Positions 1-10,891 of a stretch of DNA of 64,000 nucleotides are shown here, one piece after another. The stretch spans positions 1-64,000 of the forward strand of contig CAICTM010000265.1 in NCBI GenBank assembly GCA_903772945.1, in the 5' to 3' direction. The stretch comes from Seminavis robusta (Eukaryota > Bacillariophyta > Bacillariophyceae > Naviculales > Naviculaceae). Within the stretch, counting starts at the first letter, position 1. Each line of letters opens with the position of its first letter. Under the pieces are notes generated by a model that made no database searches, was not told the DNA's origin, and saw nothing but the letters and a program-made list of their open reading frames with translations. The position numbers and the translations under genes are program-made.

Positions 1-2492
1 CGTGCACATACACGTTTAGGATTGTGAAGGCGCCTGAGGGTGCGAAGGATGGAGCCACTGACGAAGGAAACAGGGACGGCTGGCCTGAAGGCACAATGGA
101 AGGCACCGAGGAGGGTGGAACCGAAGGCGTAGATGATGGAGTGGCTGAAGGACCGGGTGACAGGGAAGGCACAGATGATGGGTTGGCCGAGGGAATGCTG
201 GAGGGATTGACTGTTAGAGCGCTTGTAGGATTGAGGGGGCAAATCTCACACAAAGGAGACCAGATCCCAACACTTGATACTGGATCAATTACCAGAGTTG
301 GTACGGTTGTTGAAGTGGGACAGCCACTACCATGGAACGTGCTGGAGAAACTTGGCAAAGCTCCTGTGAAAGGTAGATGAACATTCCAAGCACACAAATT
401 TTGGTTGAAAACGATTGCACCATAGAACCTGTTTTCAAACAACCGAAATCCTGAGTACACCCATGGAAGAAACAGAGAATACACTACCTGACCAATTCAC
501 TTACATTTCATCAAAGTTGGCCACTTGTTTGACCTTCCATTCCGAGATGTCTTGATTGAAGGCACAATCACCAGAGGGGCATTTGAACATGCCAGTCATG
601 TCTTGGACATTTGACACATCCCAGATGCTGACAACTTGGTTGAAAAGTTCCGCTCCCTCAAACATGCGTGCCATGTCTTGGACATTTGAAACATCCCAGT
701 TGCTGATATCTTGGTCGAAACTTCTCGCTTCATTAAACATGCGCGCCATGTTCACAACTTGACTGGTCTCCCAGTTCTTGATGTCGCGGTTGAACAAAGT
801 TCGATTTTGAAACAAGCCACTGAAGTCACGAATCCGGGAAACATCCCATGTGGCAATGTCAGCTGTATTGGCCACTGGTTGCGCCAAACATGCTTCAAGC
901 TCGGCTCTATTTGCCAACACTCTTCTTCCAAAAATTGGCCGTTGGGGGCAGGTTGGCATGGATGAGTTTGGCCTGGTGCTTGGACGACTTGATGGCGAAG
1001 CACTGGGTAATAAGCTTGGGATGGAACTCGGATCATTGCTAGGTGCCTGGCTAGCACTTGGATTGTAGCTCGGTTGACCACTAGGCTCAGTACTCACTGA
1101 GGGAGCTCCACTCGGCAAGTTGCTTGGATTCGAGCTTGGGGTGCTGGATGGTAAGTAGCTTGGTGTGGCAGATGGCAGGGAACTTGGTGGGTAGGATGGT
1201 TGGTGGCTTGTGCTGGGACTGTGGCTTGGCGCACCACTGGGACGAAGACTGGCTGTGGGAGATGAGCTTGGCCTGGCGCTTGGACTACTTGATGGTGAAG
1301 CGCTGGGTAATAAGCTTGGGGTGGCACTTGGAATGGCCCCCGGATCACTGCTAGGTGCCTGGCTAGCACTTGGATTGGAGCTTGGCTGGCTGCTCGGGAG
1401 AGCGCTGGCTGTTGGATTTGTGCTGGGACGGCTTGATGGGATACTAGATGGGACAAAGCTGGGGAAATTGGATGGTAACGTGCTTGTTGTAGGCGTGCCA
1501 GAAGGCATAGTCGAACGAACCAGGGACGGTTGAGCTGAAGGCACAATGGAAGGCACAGAGGAGGGTGGAACTGAAGGTACAACCGAAGGCGAAGTTGATG
1601 GGGCGGATGACGGCGTACCGAAAACCGCTGTGCGCACATCTACAACCAAAACCGATTGGGCAGTTTTGGTCACAACGAATTCAGTAAAGAGAGCCTCGCC
1701 CACTTGCTGACTTTCGTAATACACATCAGACTTGTACGGCGTGACGGTCACTGTAACATACACGGAATCATCAATTTGGAGGTCGCCGCTTGCCAAAAAG
1801 ACACCAGACTCGTAGTTCCCATTCCCCTGGTCTATATATGTGGAAATGTTTGTACCACCTCTATCGACCTGGATGATGAAATCCAATGTGTCAAAAGGAT
1901 AATCAACCTGGGCAATGATTGCAAGCGACGACTCGGAAATCGTAAAACTGTTATCTTGTGCGACAGATTGAATTTCGTTGTTGCTCCCATCGGACAGAGT
2001 AAGATCAGCTGTAAAAGGGGGGGGATTCACAGTGAAGAGCACTTCGTGGGGTGTGCCAGCCACGGACCCCTTGTATGGGGTAGCTTTCACACGAAATGTG
2101 GCGCTATCTTCCGTATTCCACAATTCACCGTAGTCTGTCCCCGACACAAACTGTTGGTCGGACAAGCCAAGGGAAATTTCGAAATAGACGCTCACTGATG
2201 AATCGTCGACGTCAGCCCTAATACCAAGCGATGACGCAGAAGTTGTGAATTCATTCTCAGGACTGAAGAAAATGCTTGGTTCGTCAAAGTCATACAAGGT
2301 AAAACCAGTGACGGAAAAGGAACCAGTAGGCGCTGAGGAAGGAGATGTGCTGGGAGGCTGGGACGGCAACGAACTTGGTGTCCATGACGGCAAGAAGCTT
2401 GGTGTGGATGACGGCATCAAACTTGGTCCCGCAGACTGCAAGGAGCTTGGTCCCACAGACGGCAAGAAGCTTGGTGTGGATGACGGCATCAA
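1..2492 (-). CDS. C-terminal part of a giant secreted protein: Ig-like modules, Pro/Ser repeats and BspA repeats (partial, runs off left edge)
   Basis: Exon 505-2492 is open in one frame. From its N-terminal end it encodes Pro-Ser repeats (PSSTPSFLPS type), two modules of about 110 residues that look Ig/beta-sandwich-like (around F-T-L-Y-D-F-D and A-D-L-T-L-S-D), a second long PSxxPS tract, then BspA/DUF285-type repeats (N-W-D-V-S-N-V-Q-D-M-A-R-M-F). The apparent stop near 501 is intronic. A GTAAGT donor at 504 and a CAG acceptor at 429 remove 76 bp and restore the next BspA repeat (F-D-E-M-F-Y-G-A then F-N-Q-N-L-C-A-W) in exon 1-428, which returns to PSxxPS and stays open to base 1. The upstream edge at 2492 is not a real start, since the Pro-Ser repeat continues in another frame beyond it. 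Most likely this is the tail of the gene starting at 7965. BspA-type repeats are typical of surface or adhesive proteins; that role is inference. Confidence 0.75.
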
Positions 2493-3409
2493 CTTGGTCC
2501 CGCAGACTGCAAGGAGCTTGGTCCACAGACGGCAAGAAGCTTGGCGTCGATGACGGCATCAAACTTGGTCCCCAGACTGCAAGGAGGATGACGGCATCGA
2601 ACTTCCCGCAGACTGCAAGGAGCTTGGGTCGATGACGGCAACGAACTTTCTGCGGACGGTAAGAGTTGTGACTGTTGGTGCTGGAGTTGGTGCTCTGTGG
2701 GGCTTGCACTTGGTGCCCCAGGAGACACTGTTGGTATGGGTGACGGTCGTGGGGTTGGTAAATTAGATGGCATTGTTGATGGTGAATAAGATGGCGGCGA
2801 GCTTGGATTTTTTGAGGGCATGCCAGACGGTGGTGAGCTTGGGGTTTTGGATGGCTCCGCAGAAGGAGCAGAGCTTGGTGCATGGGAGGGTATACTGGAC
2901 GGTGGCTCCGTTGGTGGTTCAGTTGGCGGTCTGTGGGCTTGCACTTGGTGCCAGGAGACACTGTTGGTATGGGTGACGGTCGTGGGGTTGGTACATTAGA
3001 TGGTGGTGCTGACGGTGAATAAGATGGCAACAAGCTTGGAGTTGTTGAGGGCACACCAGAAGGGCAAGCTTGGTGCATGGGAGGGTATACTGGATGGTGG
3101 TTGAGTAGGGGGCTCTGTGGGTGGTTCAGTTGGAGGCTCTGTCGGGCTTGCGCTAGGGGACCCAGGGGGCACTGTTGGTATTGGTGATGGTGCCGGAGTC
3201 GGCGGCTTTTGCGAAGGTGAAGCAGATGGGGTGCCAGTTGGCGACTTGCTTGGAGGGGAGGATGGAGTTGCGGTTGGGCCCTTTGAGGGACTAACCAATG
3301 GGGTCAACGATGGATGTGACGACGGGTGGCCAGAGGGAAGCTTTGATGGAACCAGAGATGGACCAAAGCTGGGCGAGCTGCTGGGGAGGGATGAAAATGA
3401 TGGCACCAA
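2493..3409 (-). repeat. Frame-disrupted Pro/Ser tandem-repeat region linking the two halves of the giant gene
   Basis: The minus strand here encodes PSSxPS, PPTEPPTEPP and P-S-P-I-P-T-V-S-P-G repeats, but the reading frame changes several times. Good Pro-Ser sequence runs in one frame from 3409 to about 3065, another to about 2950, another to about 2700, then shorter pieces down to 2492. Neighbouring repeat copies differ by one- or two-base deletions in short runs (for example CAACTTGG at about 2490 against CAAACTTGG at about 2428, and GGTCCACAG at about 2520 against GGTCCCACAG at about 2448). This fits either uncorrected long-read indels in a tandem repeat or real decay. I see no splice arrangement that fixes all of the breaks. 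Confidence 0.7.
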
Positions 3410-6400
3410 ACTGCTGAGTTAACAACCTCTTGTACTCCCGTGGCAATTAAACCATTCTCACTCATGGCAGCGTCACTGTTGAGGCGGGTCATAAACTCTT
3501 GGTTGTCTCCTACCAAAGTGCTTCCATCCGCTTGTTCAAATTGGGTATCGAAGGAAGCCGATGACACTGTGTTGTCTTGTAAGCGCCTTCGCCCGATGCT
3601 CCGCCGCACTGTGACTTGGAGCAACTGTGGGGCACAAGCAGAGGCATTGAAAACAGCCTGTCTAAAGACGCCCAGCAAGATCGGCTCATCCATCGCAAAG
3701 ATGTTGCCATTAAAGGACACTGTGTAAGTCGCCGATGCACTGGTATAGGGTAAGCTACAAGATGCCGTAGGATTGACAGAAGGGATCGTAGATGGTGGTT
3801 CTGGCGACGCAGTTGCTGGACTTGGACTCGAAGGAGTTGATGACGGCTGCCAAGATGGTGCAGATGATGGATGCGCAGAAGGTGTCAGGGAGGGGAGAGT
3901 GCTTGGAAGACTTGATTGGGCGGCACCGGTTGGTCCAGTCATCGGGGCACCTGTTGGGGCGCGTGTTGGGTTCAGAGATGGCAGCGCTGATGGGTTAACG
4001 CTGGGACTAGGAGTGGGTCGAGGACTTGGCTCATTGGTTGGATTTGGCGTGGGCTCGCTTGTTGGATTTGGCGTGGGCTCACTGGTTGGATTTGGCGTTG
4101 GCTCGCTGGATGGTTCTGGGGTTGGTTCTGGTGTTGGAGCGACGGTCGGGTTTGATGTTGGGGTGGTGGACGGCGCCTCCGATCCCCCCGCCGGTGCTGG
4201 CGTCGGCGTCAGGATGAGATTAGTTGTCCTATTGGGGGCTCCTGGCGGTTCCGTCCGTTCGAGAGTACCATTAACGATCAGTGGGTCCAACGTCGTTACA
4301 TTGGGTCCCACCGGTGGAAGAGTCGAAGGAACGATGGTTGTGCTATTGGGGACGACCGTCGTACTGTTTGGGTCCAACGGGAATGGCGGAGTGGTGGTAG
4401 GGCCGAGCGTTGACGGCTTTTGAAGATCATCAATCACCACCACTTCTTGGACATCAACCTCCACAATAACGTTCGCCACCGCCACCTCCGCCGTGATTCC
4501 TTCTTCTTCTTGCGCCTCTTCAATTCGATCATTGAACTCTTCAACGAAAACTTCAGCGTTAGGAGCCGGTTCGGCACCGGGTTCTTTCCCGGGAGGACAA
4601 ATGCAAACTCCACCACTTTCCTCCGATTGCATTCTTCGCACAAGCGGGGAGCGCGTGGATCGTTTCGACGTCACCAATCCTCGACGAAAGAAGCTGTCAC
4701 CGAAGATGTTGAAGCTCCCGGTGGGAGAAACTCTGCAGTTTCGGCATGTGCCGGTTACAAAGAATACAGCCGAATCCACCCGGGACACATTGGCCTCACT
4801 TAGTGCTGTTGTGACATTTTCGAGCAAATCAGTGGTCCCCTGAAGGCGGCGACCGGATGTTCCCACAACAAGCGAAACATCATTGACGCTGCGGAAGAAG
4901 CCATCGCAGGCATCAAAAGACAACGAGTTGTAACTATCCCTGAAACCACTCTGAAGTGCCTCCTGATCCTGTCGAGACAAAGTCCTGGGATCTACACCCA
5001 AGTCGACAACCACCGCAGAGCGGAATTCATGAACAACTTCACTGCAATCAACGGGTGCACCTTCCGCGATGTTTTCGGGAGTTGATTCAACTGATGGGAG
5101 AGATCCACCCTCAGAGATCTCTACAAGATCCTGCGTGAAAACGTCTTGGAACTGGGCAATCGTGGGGCCACCGCCTTCTCCTGGTTCAGTCCCAACCGGA
5201 CACACACAAGACCCTCCGATCTCGAGACTTCTCTCTACATTCAAGCGGCCTGTGTACGACACTGGACTTGCTTGCAATCTTCGAAACAGATCGCCAAAGA
5301 GGTTAAAATGTCCTGTGGAAGAAACTGGACAGTTTCTGCACTCTCCAACAACCGTAAAGCGAGCGGATCCCACCCTTGTTGGTGCCTCGTATGTGTAGTT
5401 TTGTCCTCCAAGCGTGTCATTGAACAAGGATCCAGGTGTCGATGACATTGTGGAATCCGAAGGCTGGGTGGATCCGAACTGTAGACGCCTTGTCGGATGA
5501 AAGTCTCTTGGACTCACAATCCGCATCTGGACATTTGAGATGCTTCGGAAGTGCCCATCACAGAGCGCATACGAGAGACTGTTGAAAGTCCTTTGAAACG
5601 TCGCTTCAATCGTGGAGATTTCATCGTCTGTCAAGGAGGTGAGATTCAGCCTCAAATCCGAGAACACTTCAGACTGAAACTGCGACACGTTGGTTCCACA
5701 ATCAACCGGGTGTCCTTCTTGAAAGTCACTCAGCTCGATCGATGACGATGATGATGCGTCGATCTCGGCCTCCAACAAGGCTCCAAAGGCATCGACAGAG
5801 GGTCCGTCAAGCTCCCCCGGTTCCAGAGCTGTCGGGCAGATGCACCCCGCATTGGAATCCTGCAGTATCCTGTCGTGACCGCCGCCACCACCAAAGGATA
5901 GCTCACTCAGTCGACGACGAATGGCTGTTTGGTCGGCATCAATATCCTCAGTATCAAAGATGTGAAAGTACCCAATGTCCGAGACGTTGCAGTCTCGGCA
6001 AGTGCCCGTGATGGTGAATCGGGCCGTGCCGGTGGCCGTGCCATTGGCCCATTGCGTTGTGTCGTTCGAGTGTCGAGCAAAGAACGAATCGGTCTCTTGA
6101 AGAACGAGCTCGACGTTTGTGATTCTTCGAAAGAACGGGTCGCACACGGAGAATGCCAAGTTATTGTACGTTTGGAGAAAGAGTTCTTCGACGTTGCCAA
6201 TGTCGGTTTCGGTAACATTCCTCATCTCCACAGCTGCCACGACCTCGGATGAAAAGGTCGTGACTTGGGGAGCACATTCGACGGCATGTCCTTCGACGAC
6301 ATTGTCCAAGAACAACTCGCCCACTGCATTGAATTCATCGCGAAAGTCGGCCGCCGAAGGCACGTGTTCGACTCCGGGTTGGGTTCCCACCGGACAGGCA

Positions 6401-7965
6401 CACGACGATCGTCCCGTGGGCATGCCTCCTTCTAGAAGACGACCCAGTTGTCGTCGTCGCCGTCGGTAGAGACCCTCAAAGAGCCTCTGAGCAGTAGTAG
6501 TGGAGTTGCAATTGCGACAGGATACCGCGACGGTGAGCATGGTCGTGCGACTTGTCGTATTGGTAACCACGTCGTCATCGTCCATTTCGGCGACTTCGAC
6601 ACTGACAATGCGTCGAAACTTTTCGTCACATGCCTCGTATGCCATGCGATTGTAGACATCGTGGAAGCGTTCCGCGAGTTGTCCGGCGTCGGACGATGTA
6701 GTGTAGTCGACAAAGACGACGGTCGAAAAGGTCTGTGGTGGACTCGTTGCACCACTACACTCCACCAATTGGGCTTGACCCACGTAGTAGACCATCTCTT
6801 CGTGTTGTTGTTGCAAGGACTCTTGGAGTTCCGCGGCAGTAGGTGCCCGAAAGGCAGTGGCGTTCTTGGGACAAAAGCACAGGGTGGTGGCGCCTATGCG
6901 TGTCACCGAGGCTGGTGGTGGTGGTGTGGTGGGTGCGGCTATTGTCGTTGTCGTCGCATTATTGTTGCTGCTAGCACTAGTACTAAAGAGCAGTGTATCT
7001 TCTTGACAGTCCCGGCATTCGACCAGCACGTTGAGTTGGATGGATGCCATGCCGTGCGACACGACCGTTTGAGTGGCGTGTGCCCTCAAGATGCGCCGAT
7101 GATGCGGTAAATCGCACAAGTGGAAACTGAGTTGATTGTACGTTTCCATAAAGAGTTGCGACCAGTTGGTCTGGTTCACCGCCTCGGTGGCTACTTGCAA
7201 TAGGACTTGAGTGGAGAGTTGTTGGATTTGGTCGCTGCACGCGTATTCGTTCACTGCCACGAGATCTTCTTCTTGATTGTCGTTGTTGTCGACTTGTAGT
7301 CGTCGAACGGGTTGCTTGGGTGATTGCTGCTGATGATGTTGTTGCACGGCGAGAGCCAGTCCTTGTTCAAAGGAGTGCCGGGAAGGAAGTTGACATTCAT
7401 TAGTGGCTGCTGCTGCTGCTGATGGTGTTCGTAGCAGACTTTTCCGGCTGGCAATGTTGTGGTTGTCGGCGTCGGCATCTTGCTGCTCCTGATCATCGTC
7501 GGAGACCGCAAAGAGCGGCAGCAGCTCTTGATGAAGATCACAACCCGAGCAAATGCCCGTCACGACATAGCGTTGTCGTACTTGGGGTGGTGATCCACTA
7601 CTAGCAGTAGTACCGGAAGTTCGTCGGGGCATGAACCATTGAGGATCCTCATCATGTTGCGGAGAAGCCGGAGATGCCGAGTAAAGCCTCCGACTCCAAG
7701 GACAATCTTGTTGTTGCTGTTGTTGTTGCTCTTCCAACAACTCGTTGTAGACTTGCACAATCAGATCGTCCAGCCATTCCCCCTCTTTTTGGCTACTGGT
7801 AAAGTACAGGGAGGATTCAAAGTAACCATCCATCTCATGGTTGGAAGTCTCGCCAGGTTTCAACGCGGTTCGTCGCGTCATGGAGGGACCAGCATCCACC
7901 CGCGGCTGTACCAGCAGAACGGATACCATTGCGGCGGTTGTCACAGCACTCATTGTTGGTGTCAT
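3304..7965 (-). CDS. N-terminal part of a giant secreted protein with five cysteine-motif modules and a Thr/Pro/Ser linker
   Basis: ATG at 7965 gives an N-terminus with a plausible signal sequence (M-S-A-V-T-T-A-A-M-V-S-V-L-L-V, cleavage near residue 25). Five diverged modules follow. Each has a Y-N-x-L-x-F/Y-x-x-C-D...R-R/S-I/V core (near residues 275, 437, 599, 794 and 1012), a C-R-D/N-C motif (317-320, 483-486, 656-659, 876-879, 1074-1077) and a C-x-C-P motif (about 364, 522, 708, 920, 1121). A solitary C-S-G-C lies at about 140. Residues about 1185-1400 are a Thr/Pro/Ser linker with many N-x-T/S sites, followed by a beta-rich module to about 1515. I do not recognise the cysteine module. 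After about 3410 the frame is lost and Pro-Ser sequence resumes in another frame, so residues after V-V-N-S-A are not trusted. Probably extracellular or frustule-associated (inference). Confidence 0.8.
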   Translation of the reverse strand: MTPTMSAVTTAAMVSVLLVQPRVDAGPSMTRRTALKPGETSNHEMDGYFESSLYFTSSQKEGEWLDDLIVQVYNELLEEQQQQQQQDCPWSRRLYSASPASPQHDEDPQWFMPRRTSGTTASSGSPPQVRQRYVVTGICSGCDLHQELLPLFAVSDDDQEQQDADADNHNIASRKSLLRTPSAAAAATNECQLPSRHSFEQGLALAVQQHHQQQSPKQPVRRLQVDNNDNQEEDLVAVNEYACSDQIQQLSTQVLLQVATEAVNQTNWSQLFMETYNQLSFHLCDLPHHRRILRAHATQTVVSHGMASIQLNVLVECRDCQEDTLLFSTSASSNNNATTTTIAAPTTPPPPASVTRIGATTLCFCPKNATAFRAPTAAELQESLQQQHEEMVYYVGQAQLVECSGATSPPQTFSTVVFVDYTTSSDAGQLAERFHDVYNRMAYEACDEKFRRIVSVEVAEMDDDDVVTNTTSRTTMLTVAVSCRNCNSTTTAQRLFEGLYRRRRRQLGRLLEGGMPTGRSSCACPVGTQPGVEHVPSAADFRDEFNAVGELFLDNVVEGHAVECAPQVTTFSSEVVAAVEMRNVTETDIGNVEELFLQTYNNLAFSVCDPFFRRITNVELVLQETDSFFARHSNDTTQWANGTATGTARFTITGTCRDCNVSDIGYFHIFDTEDIDADQTAIRRRLSELSFGGGGGHDRILQDSNAGCICPTALEPGELDGPSVDAFGALLEAEIDASSSSSIELSDFQEGHPVDCGTNVSQFQSEVFSDLRLNLTSLTDDEISTIEATFQRTFNSLSYALCDGHFRSISNVQMRIVSPRDFHPTRRLQFGSTQPSDSTMSSTPGSLFNDTLGGQNYTYEAPTRVGSARFTVVGECRNCPVSSTGHFNLFGDLFRRLQASPVSYTGRLNVERSLEIGGSCVCPVGTEPGEGGGPTIAQFQDVFTQDLVEISEGGSLPSVESTPENIAEGAPVDCSEVVHEFRSAVVVDLGVDPRTLSRQDQEALQSGFRDSYNSLSFDACDGFFRSVNDVSLVVGTSGRRLQGTTDLLENVTTALSEANVSRVDSAVFFVTGTCRNCRVSPTGSFNIFGDSFFRRGLVTSKRSTRSPLVRRMQSEESGGVCICPPGKEPGAEPAPNAEVFVEEFNDRIEEAQEEEGITAEVAVANVIVEVDVQEVVVIDDLQKPSTLGPTTTPPFPLDPNSTTVVPNSTTIVPSTLPPVGPNVTTLDPLIVNGTLERTEPPGAPNRTTNLILTPTPAPAGGSEAPSTTPTSNPTVAPTPEPTPEPSSEPTPNPTSEPTPNPTSEPTPNPTNEPSPRPTPSPSVNPSALPSLNPTRAPTGAPMTGPTGAAQSSLPSTLPSLTPSAHPSSAPSWQPSSTPSSPSPATASPEPPSTIPSVNPTASCSLPYTSASATYTVSFNGNIFAMDEPILLGVFRQAVFNASACAPQLLQVTVRRSIGRRRLQDNTVSSASFDTQFEQADGSTLVGDNQEFMTRLNSDAAMSENGLIATGVQEVVNSAVWCHHFHPSPAARPALVHLWFHQSFPLATRRHIHR

Positions 7966-9538
7966 GTTGTCTCCTGATACAATCTATTGATTGTTTGGTT
8001 GATGGGTTGATAGCAAGGCGACAGATAGATCGGTATTGTCGCAAGTAAAGTGGTGGTACAGTACCGTAGCAGACAGCCTCTTGTTGCCTTGTGTTGTTCT
8101 GCTATCTGTGCCCTGGAATATTTTCGCAATGTTATTTCGGCGCTGTCGTTGGGCTTATCATTTACCAGGGGCTGGGTGGTAATCCAATTAAGACTGCAGT
8201 GCACCATCTGAACATTAAATTCATGTCAGTACCACCAAGCAGTCTTTCAAATCGCGTCTTCACAGCTTCTCTAAAAAAGATTTAAATACAGATGACACCT
8301 CACTGCTACAAAACAAGACGCTTTGTGTTCCAAGACAGCTCAGCCAATAAATAAAATTGTAACACTCGTGATCCATGTTGAAGGGTGTCGCCATCATGCA
8401 ACTTAGAATTGGTGAATGTCTACCATGCTGTTCTGTGCTCACGTTAATCTTGGCTTGCTGATTGCTGGGAGTGCTGAGCACGTTCGCGGGAGATATTTTT
8501 ACTATTTTAATACTGGTACCACTTTCTATGGAGCCATGTACCACTTTCTATGGAGGCATGACATGCTTATTTTATTAAACGCATTCGTAGCTCATGCATA
8601 CTGTACCGCCGTATACCTCCGGTACTGGCTCAGTCGTCGCAGACATTAAAAAAAAACATTCATGCCTTAAAGAATGGTGCTCCTCATGTCAAGCGTGACC
8701 CTTCTCTTGACCAGGCCCTCATCAAAAATTGAATAATCCCCTACTCCCTGCTATTACAACATTAGCCAGGTCTCGATCGTCATAACCAGGATCGACCATT
8801 GGACTGGAAGACTGCGTTAATATTATATAGAATTGAAATTGTGAGAAACTGAAAAATAAAATTGTAAGAAATAAAAAATTGAAACTGGAGGAATTCAAAA
8901 ATTGAAATTGTGAGTATTTGGGAATAATTGAAATTGTGAGGAATCCAAAAATTGAAATTGTGAGGAATGATTCAATCAGAAAAGTGGATTGCGAGAAATC
9001 GGCGAAATTGAATTTGTGGTAATTCAACAAAATTGAAATTGTGAGGAATCCGCAAAATTGAAATTGTGAGCAATTTAAAGTAACAATTGTGAGGAATTGG
9101 AAAATTGAATTGCGAGAATTGGACAGCTGGGGTAGCTGCTGGCTGCTGGGGTTTTGAGGAAGGAGTGAGTATGGTTGCCAACCATACAGTACGGTACTGC
9201 TAATCTAGACCTATCTCCTATCATATTGCCAGCCATCCGGCTAGCTAGATAAAAGCCAGTACTGTACACAGAGTACGGTGGAACAGATTACAGAATGATA
9301 TCCACAGTGGTAGTACAGCTATTAGTAGTAGTACCATGAGGAGGAAAGATCATTCGTGTGCTGGCAAAACTGTCGATGCAAGGCAGTTTGGTGCTACTGT
9401 TTGTCTTGTCGAACTTGCAAGGCACTAACGGAGAAGGAAGAGGGTGTTGATTGGGGATACTGGCCGACAAGTTGTTGATTGAATGACAACCCCCTTCATC
9501 ATGTTGCACTGACTGAGATTTCTGTATCTTACTGGCAT
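7966..9538. other. Intergenic region, no gene recognised
   Basis: This lies between the start of the giant gene (7965, -) and the 3' end of the next minus-strand gene (9539). No reading frame with recognisable protein character was found. It holds the 5' flank of the giant gene, an A/T-rich minisatellite (about 8831-9120) and scattered GTAC/TAGCTAG-rich stretches near 9180-9290. Confidence 0.6.
8831..9120. repeat. Degenerate minisatellite with an AAATTGAAATTGTGAGGAAT core
   Basis: The motif AAATTGAAATTGTGAGGAAT and close variants recur about ten times at irregular 20-45 base spacing. Copies differ by substitutions and small indels, so the array is old or evolving quickly. No coding frame is conserved through it. 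Confidence 0.75.
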
Positions 9539-10891
9539 TCAGTCCTCCTCTTGTTTAGCAGCTTCATCCTCCGCTTCTTCAGGTGACCCAACCTCCGCCA
9601 TTTCAGGTGATCCATAACCCTCTTTTTCTCCTGATTCGTCCTCCTTTTGTTCAGCGTATTCATCCTCGCCGTTTTCAGGTGATTCATCCTCAGCGTTTTC
9701 ACCTGATTCATCCTCCTCAAAGATGACAAAGACCTTGTCATCAGGTTCTACATCTGCTTTGAAGGAAGCATGAAGAATGGCCAAGATTCCTGGCATGGAC
9801 GAATCCTCCTTGGCCTTTTGTTGAAAGAGCTCTTGATTTACTTGGATCCCATGAAGATTACCCAATCGGTAGGAGAGCATTTGGATTTCTTTCTCATCCA
9901 ATGAAGATGACTCGTCTCGATCACTGTCCACAGAGAGTGGATATTGCAGTTTTGTCGTCGTGTATGCAAAAGGAGCAAAACGGTACGGTATAGTTTGGAC
10001 CAAATCATAGAACGGGCAAAAGCTGTTTTGAGAGACAAATCAACTAGCTAGAGAATCATCAACACGGGGCTTGCATACTCGTACATACCTATCCAGGAAC
10101 ACATCTACTATTTGAGCAACCGCTTGTGCCTTTGTTGCTTTCTGGAATTTCACAAAAAGAAAAAAGATAAGCAAAGGATCCACGAGGAGCCTTATTGTGA
10201 GACAAGCGCATCTGCTTTGAGTAATGCCCGCCCTCATCAATCATCATGGGAAACACTTGATACGTAATCCACAAACTAAAACTACTCACAGTGATTGCTT
10301 TTGTGATTTCTCCATTTTCCTTGACGAGTTTGACCAGAGTCTCTACATCTTGTTCATTTTCCTGGGCAATAGTGCCCAATTCTTCCTCCACATGCTTTAG
10401 ACTGGGGACCATACCGGTGGAAAACAAAGAAGGCATAAGATGGATGCATTTTGCTGATTTGTCTTGTACAGTACATGTATGTATTTCGTTAGAATTTCTC
10501 ACCTCTTGACCTGTTTGACAAGATCATTGACATGACCACACAACTTTGTGTTTTCAGAACTCAATACATTGACGTTTTCTCGTAGTCGATTGTGCACTCG
10601 TCGGAGTCCGCCCTTATCTTCCATCTCCATCTGATTTTTCATGACGATGGGGGCGACCAATATCGCTACTATTCCTGCCACATAGACAACGGAGGTGCCA
10701 ACAAACAGAATGGACAAGATGTTGAACGTGATACTGACGGCTCCCAATGCCAGCGTCAACAAAGTGACAATTCCAAACTGCGGAAACCACTCATTCTCAC
10801 GTCTCTCGTTGGCCAGATTTGGCAGCTGACCCGACTCCAAGTCATGCAGAACCGATGCAGTGGCAATGGCCGTTTGTACTTTTGACGCCAT
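9539..10891 (-). CDS. Two-helix membrane protein with coiled coil, EF-hand-like loop and acidic tail
   Basis: Four exons give 345 residues: 10503-10891, 10290-10401, 10089-10141 and 9539-10022. Donors are GTGAGA, GTGAGT and GTATGT with CAG acceptors, and phases join exactly. Residues about 38-85 form two adjacent hydrophobic helices (F-G-I-V-T-L-L-T-L-A-L-G-A and V-V-Y-V-A-G-I-V-A-I-L-V-A). A predicted coiled coil of about 90 residues follows (R-L-R-E-N-V-N-V-L onward). Exon 4 starts with a Phe/Tyr-rich stretch and the sequence D-S-D-R-D-E-S-S-S-L-D-E, which fits the 12-residue EF-hand loop (acidic or Ser/Thr at 1, 3, 5, 7 and 9, Glu at 12). The last 60 residues are Glu/Asp-rich near-repeats (E-D-E-S-x-E-N/K). 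I do not recognise the family; calcium binding is inferred from one loop only. Confidence 0.8.

Noticed and set aside
24-380. Plus-strand frame of 118 codons
   Set aside because: It is the reverse of the Pro-Ser repeat exon on the minus strand; its Gly/Asp/Glu repeats mirror PSxxPS codons.
3773-4423. Plus-strand Gly/Val/Asp-rich frame of 216 codons
   Set aside because: Shadow of the Thr/Pro/Ser linker of the giant minus-strand gene.
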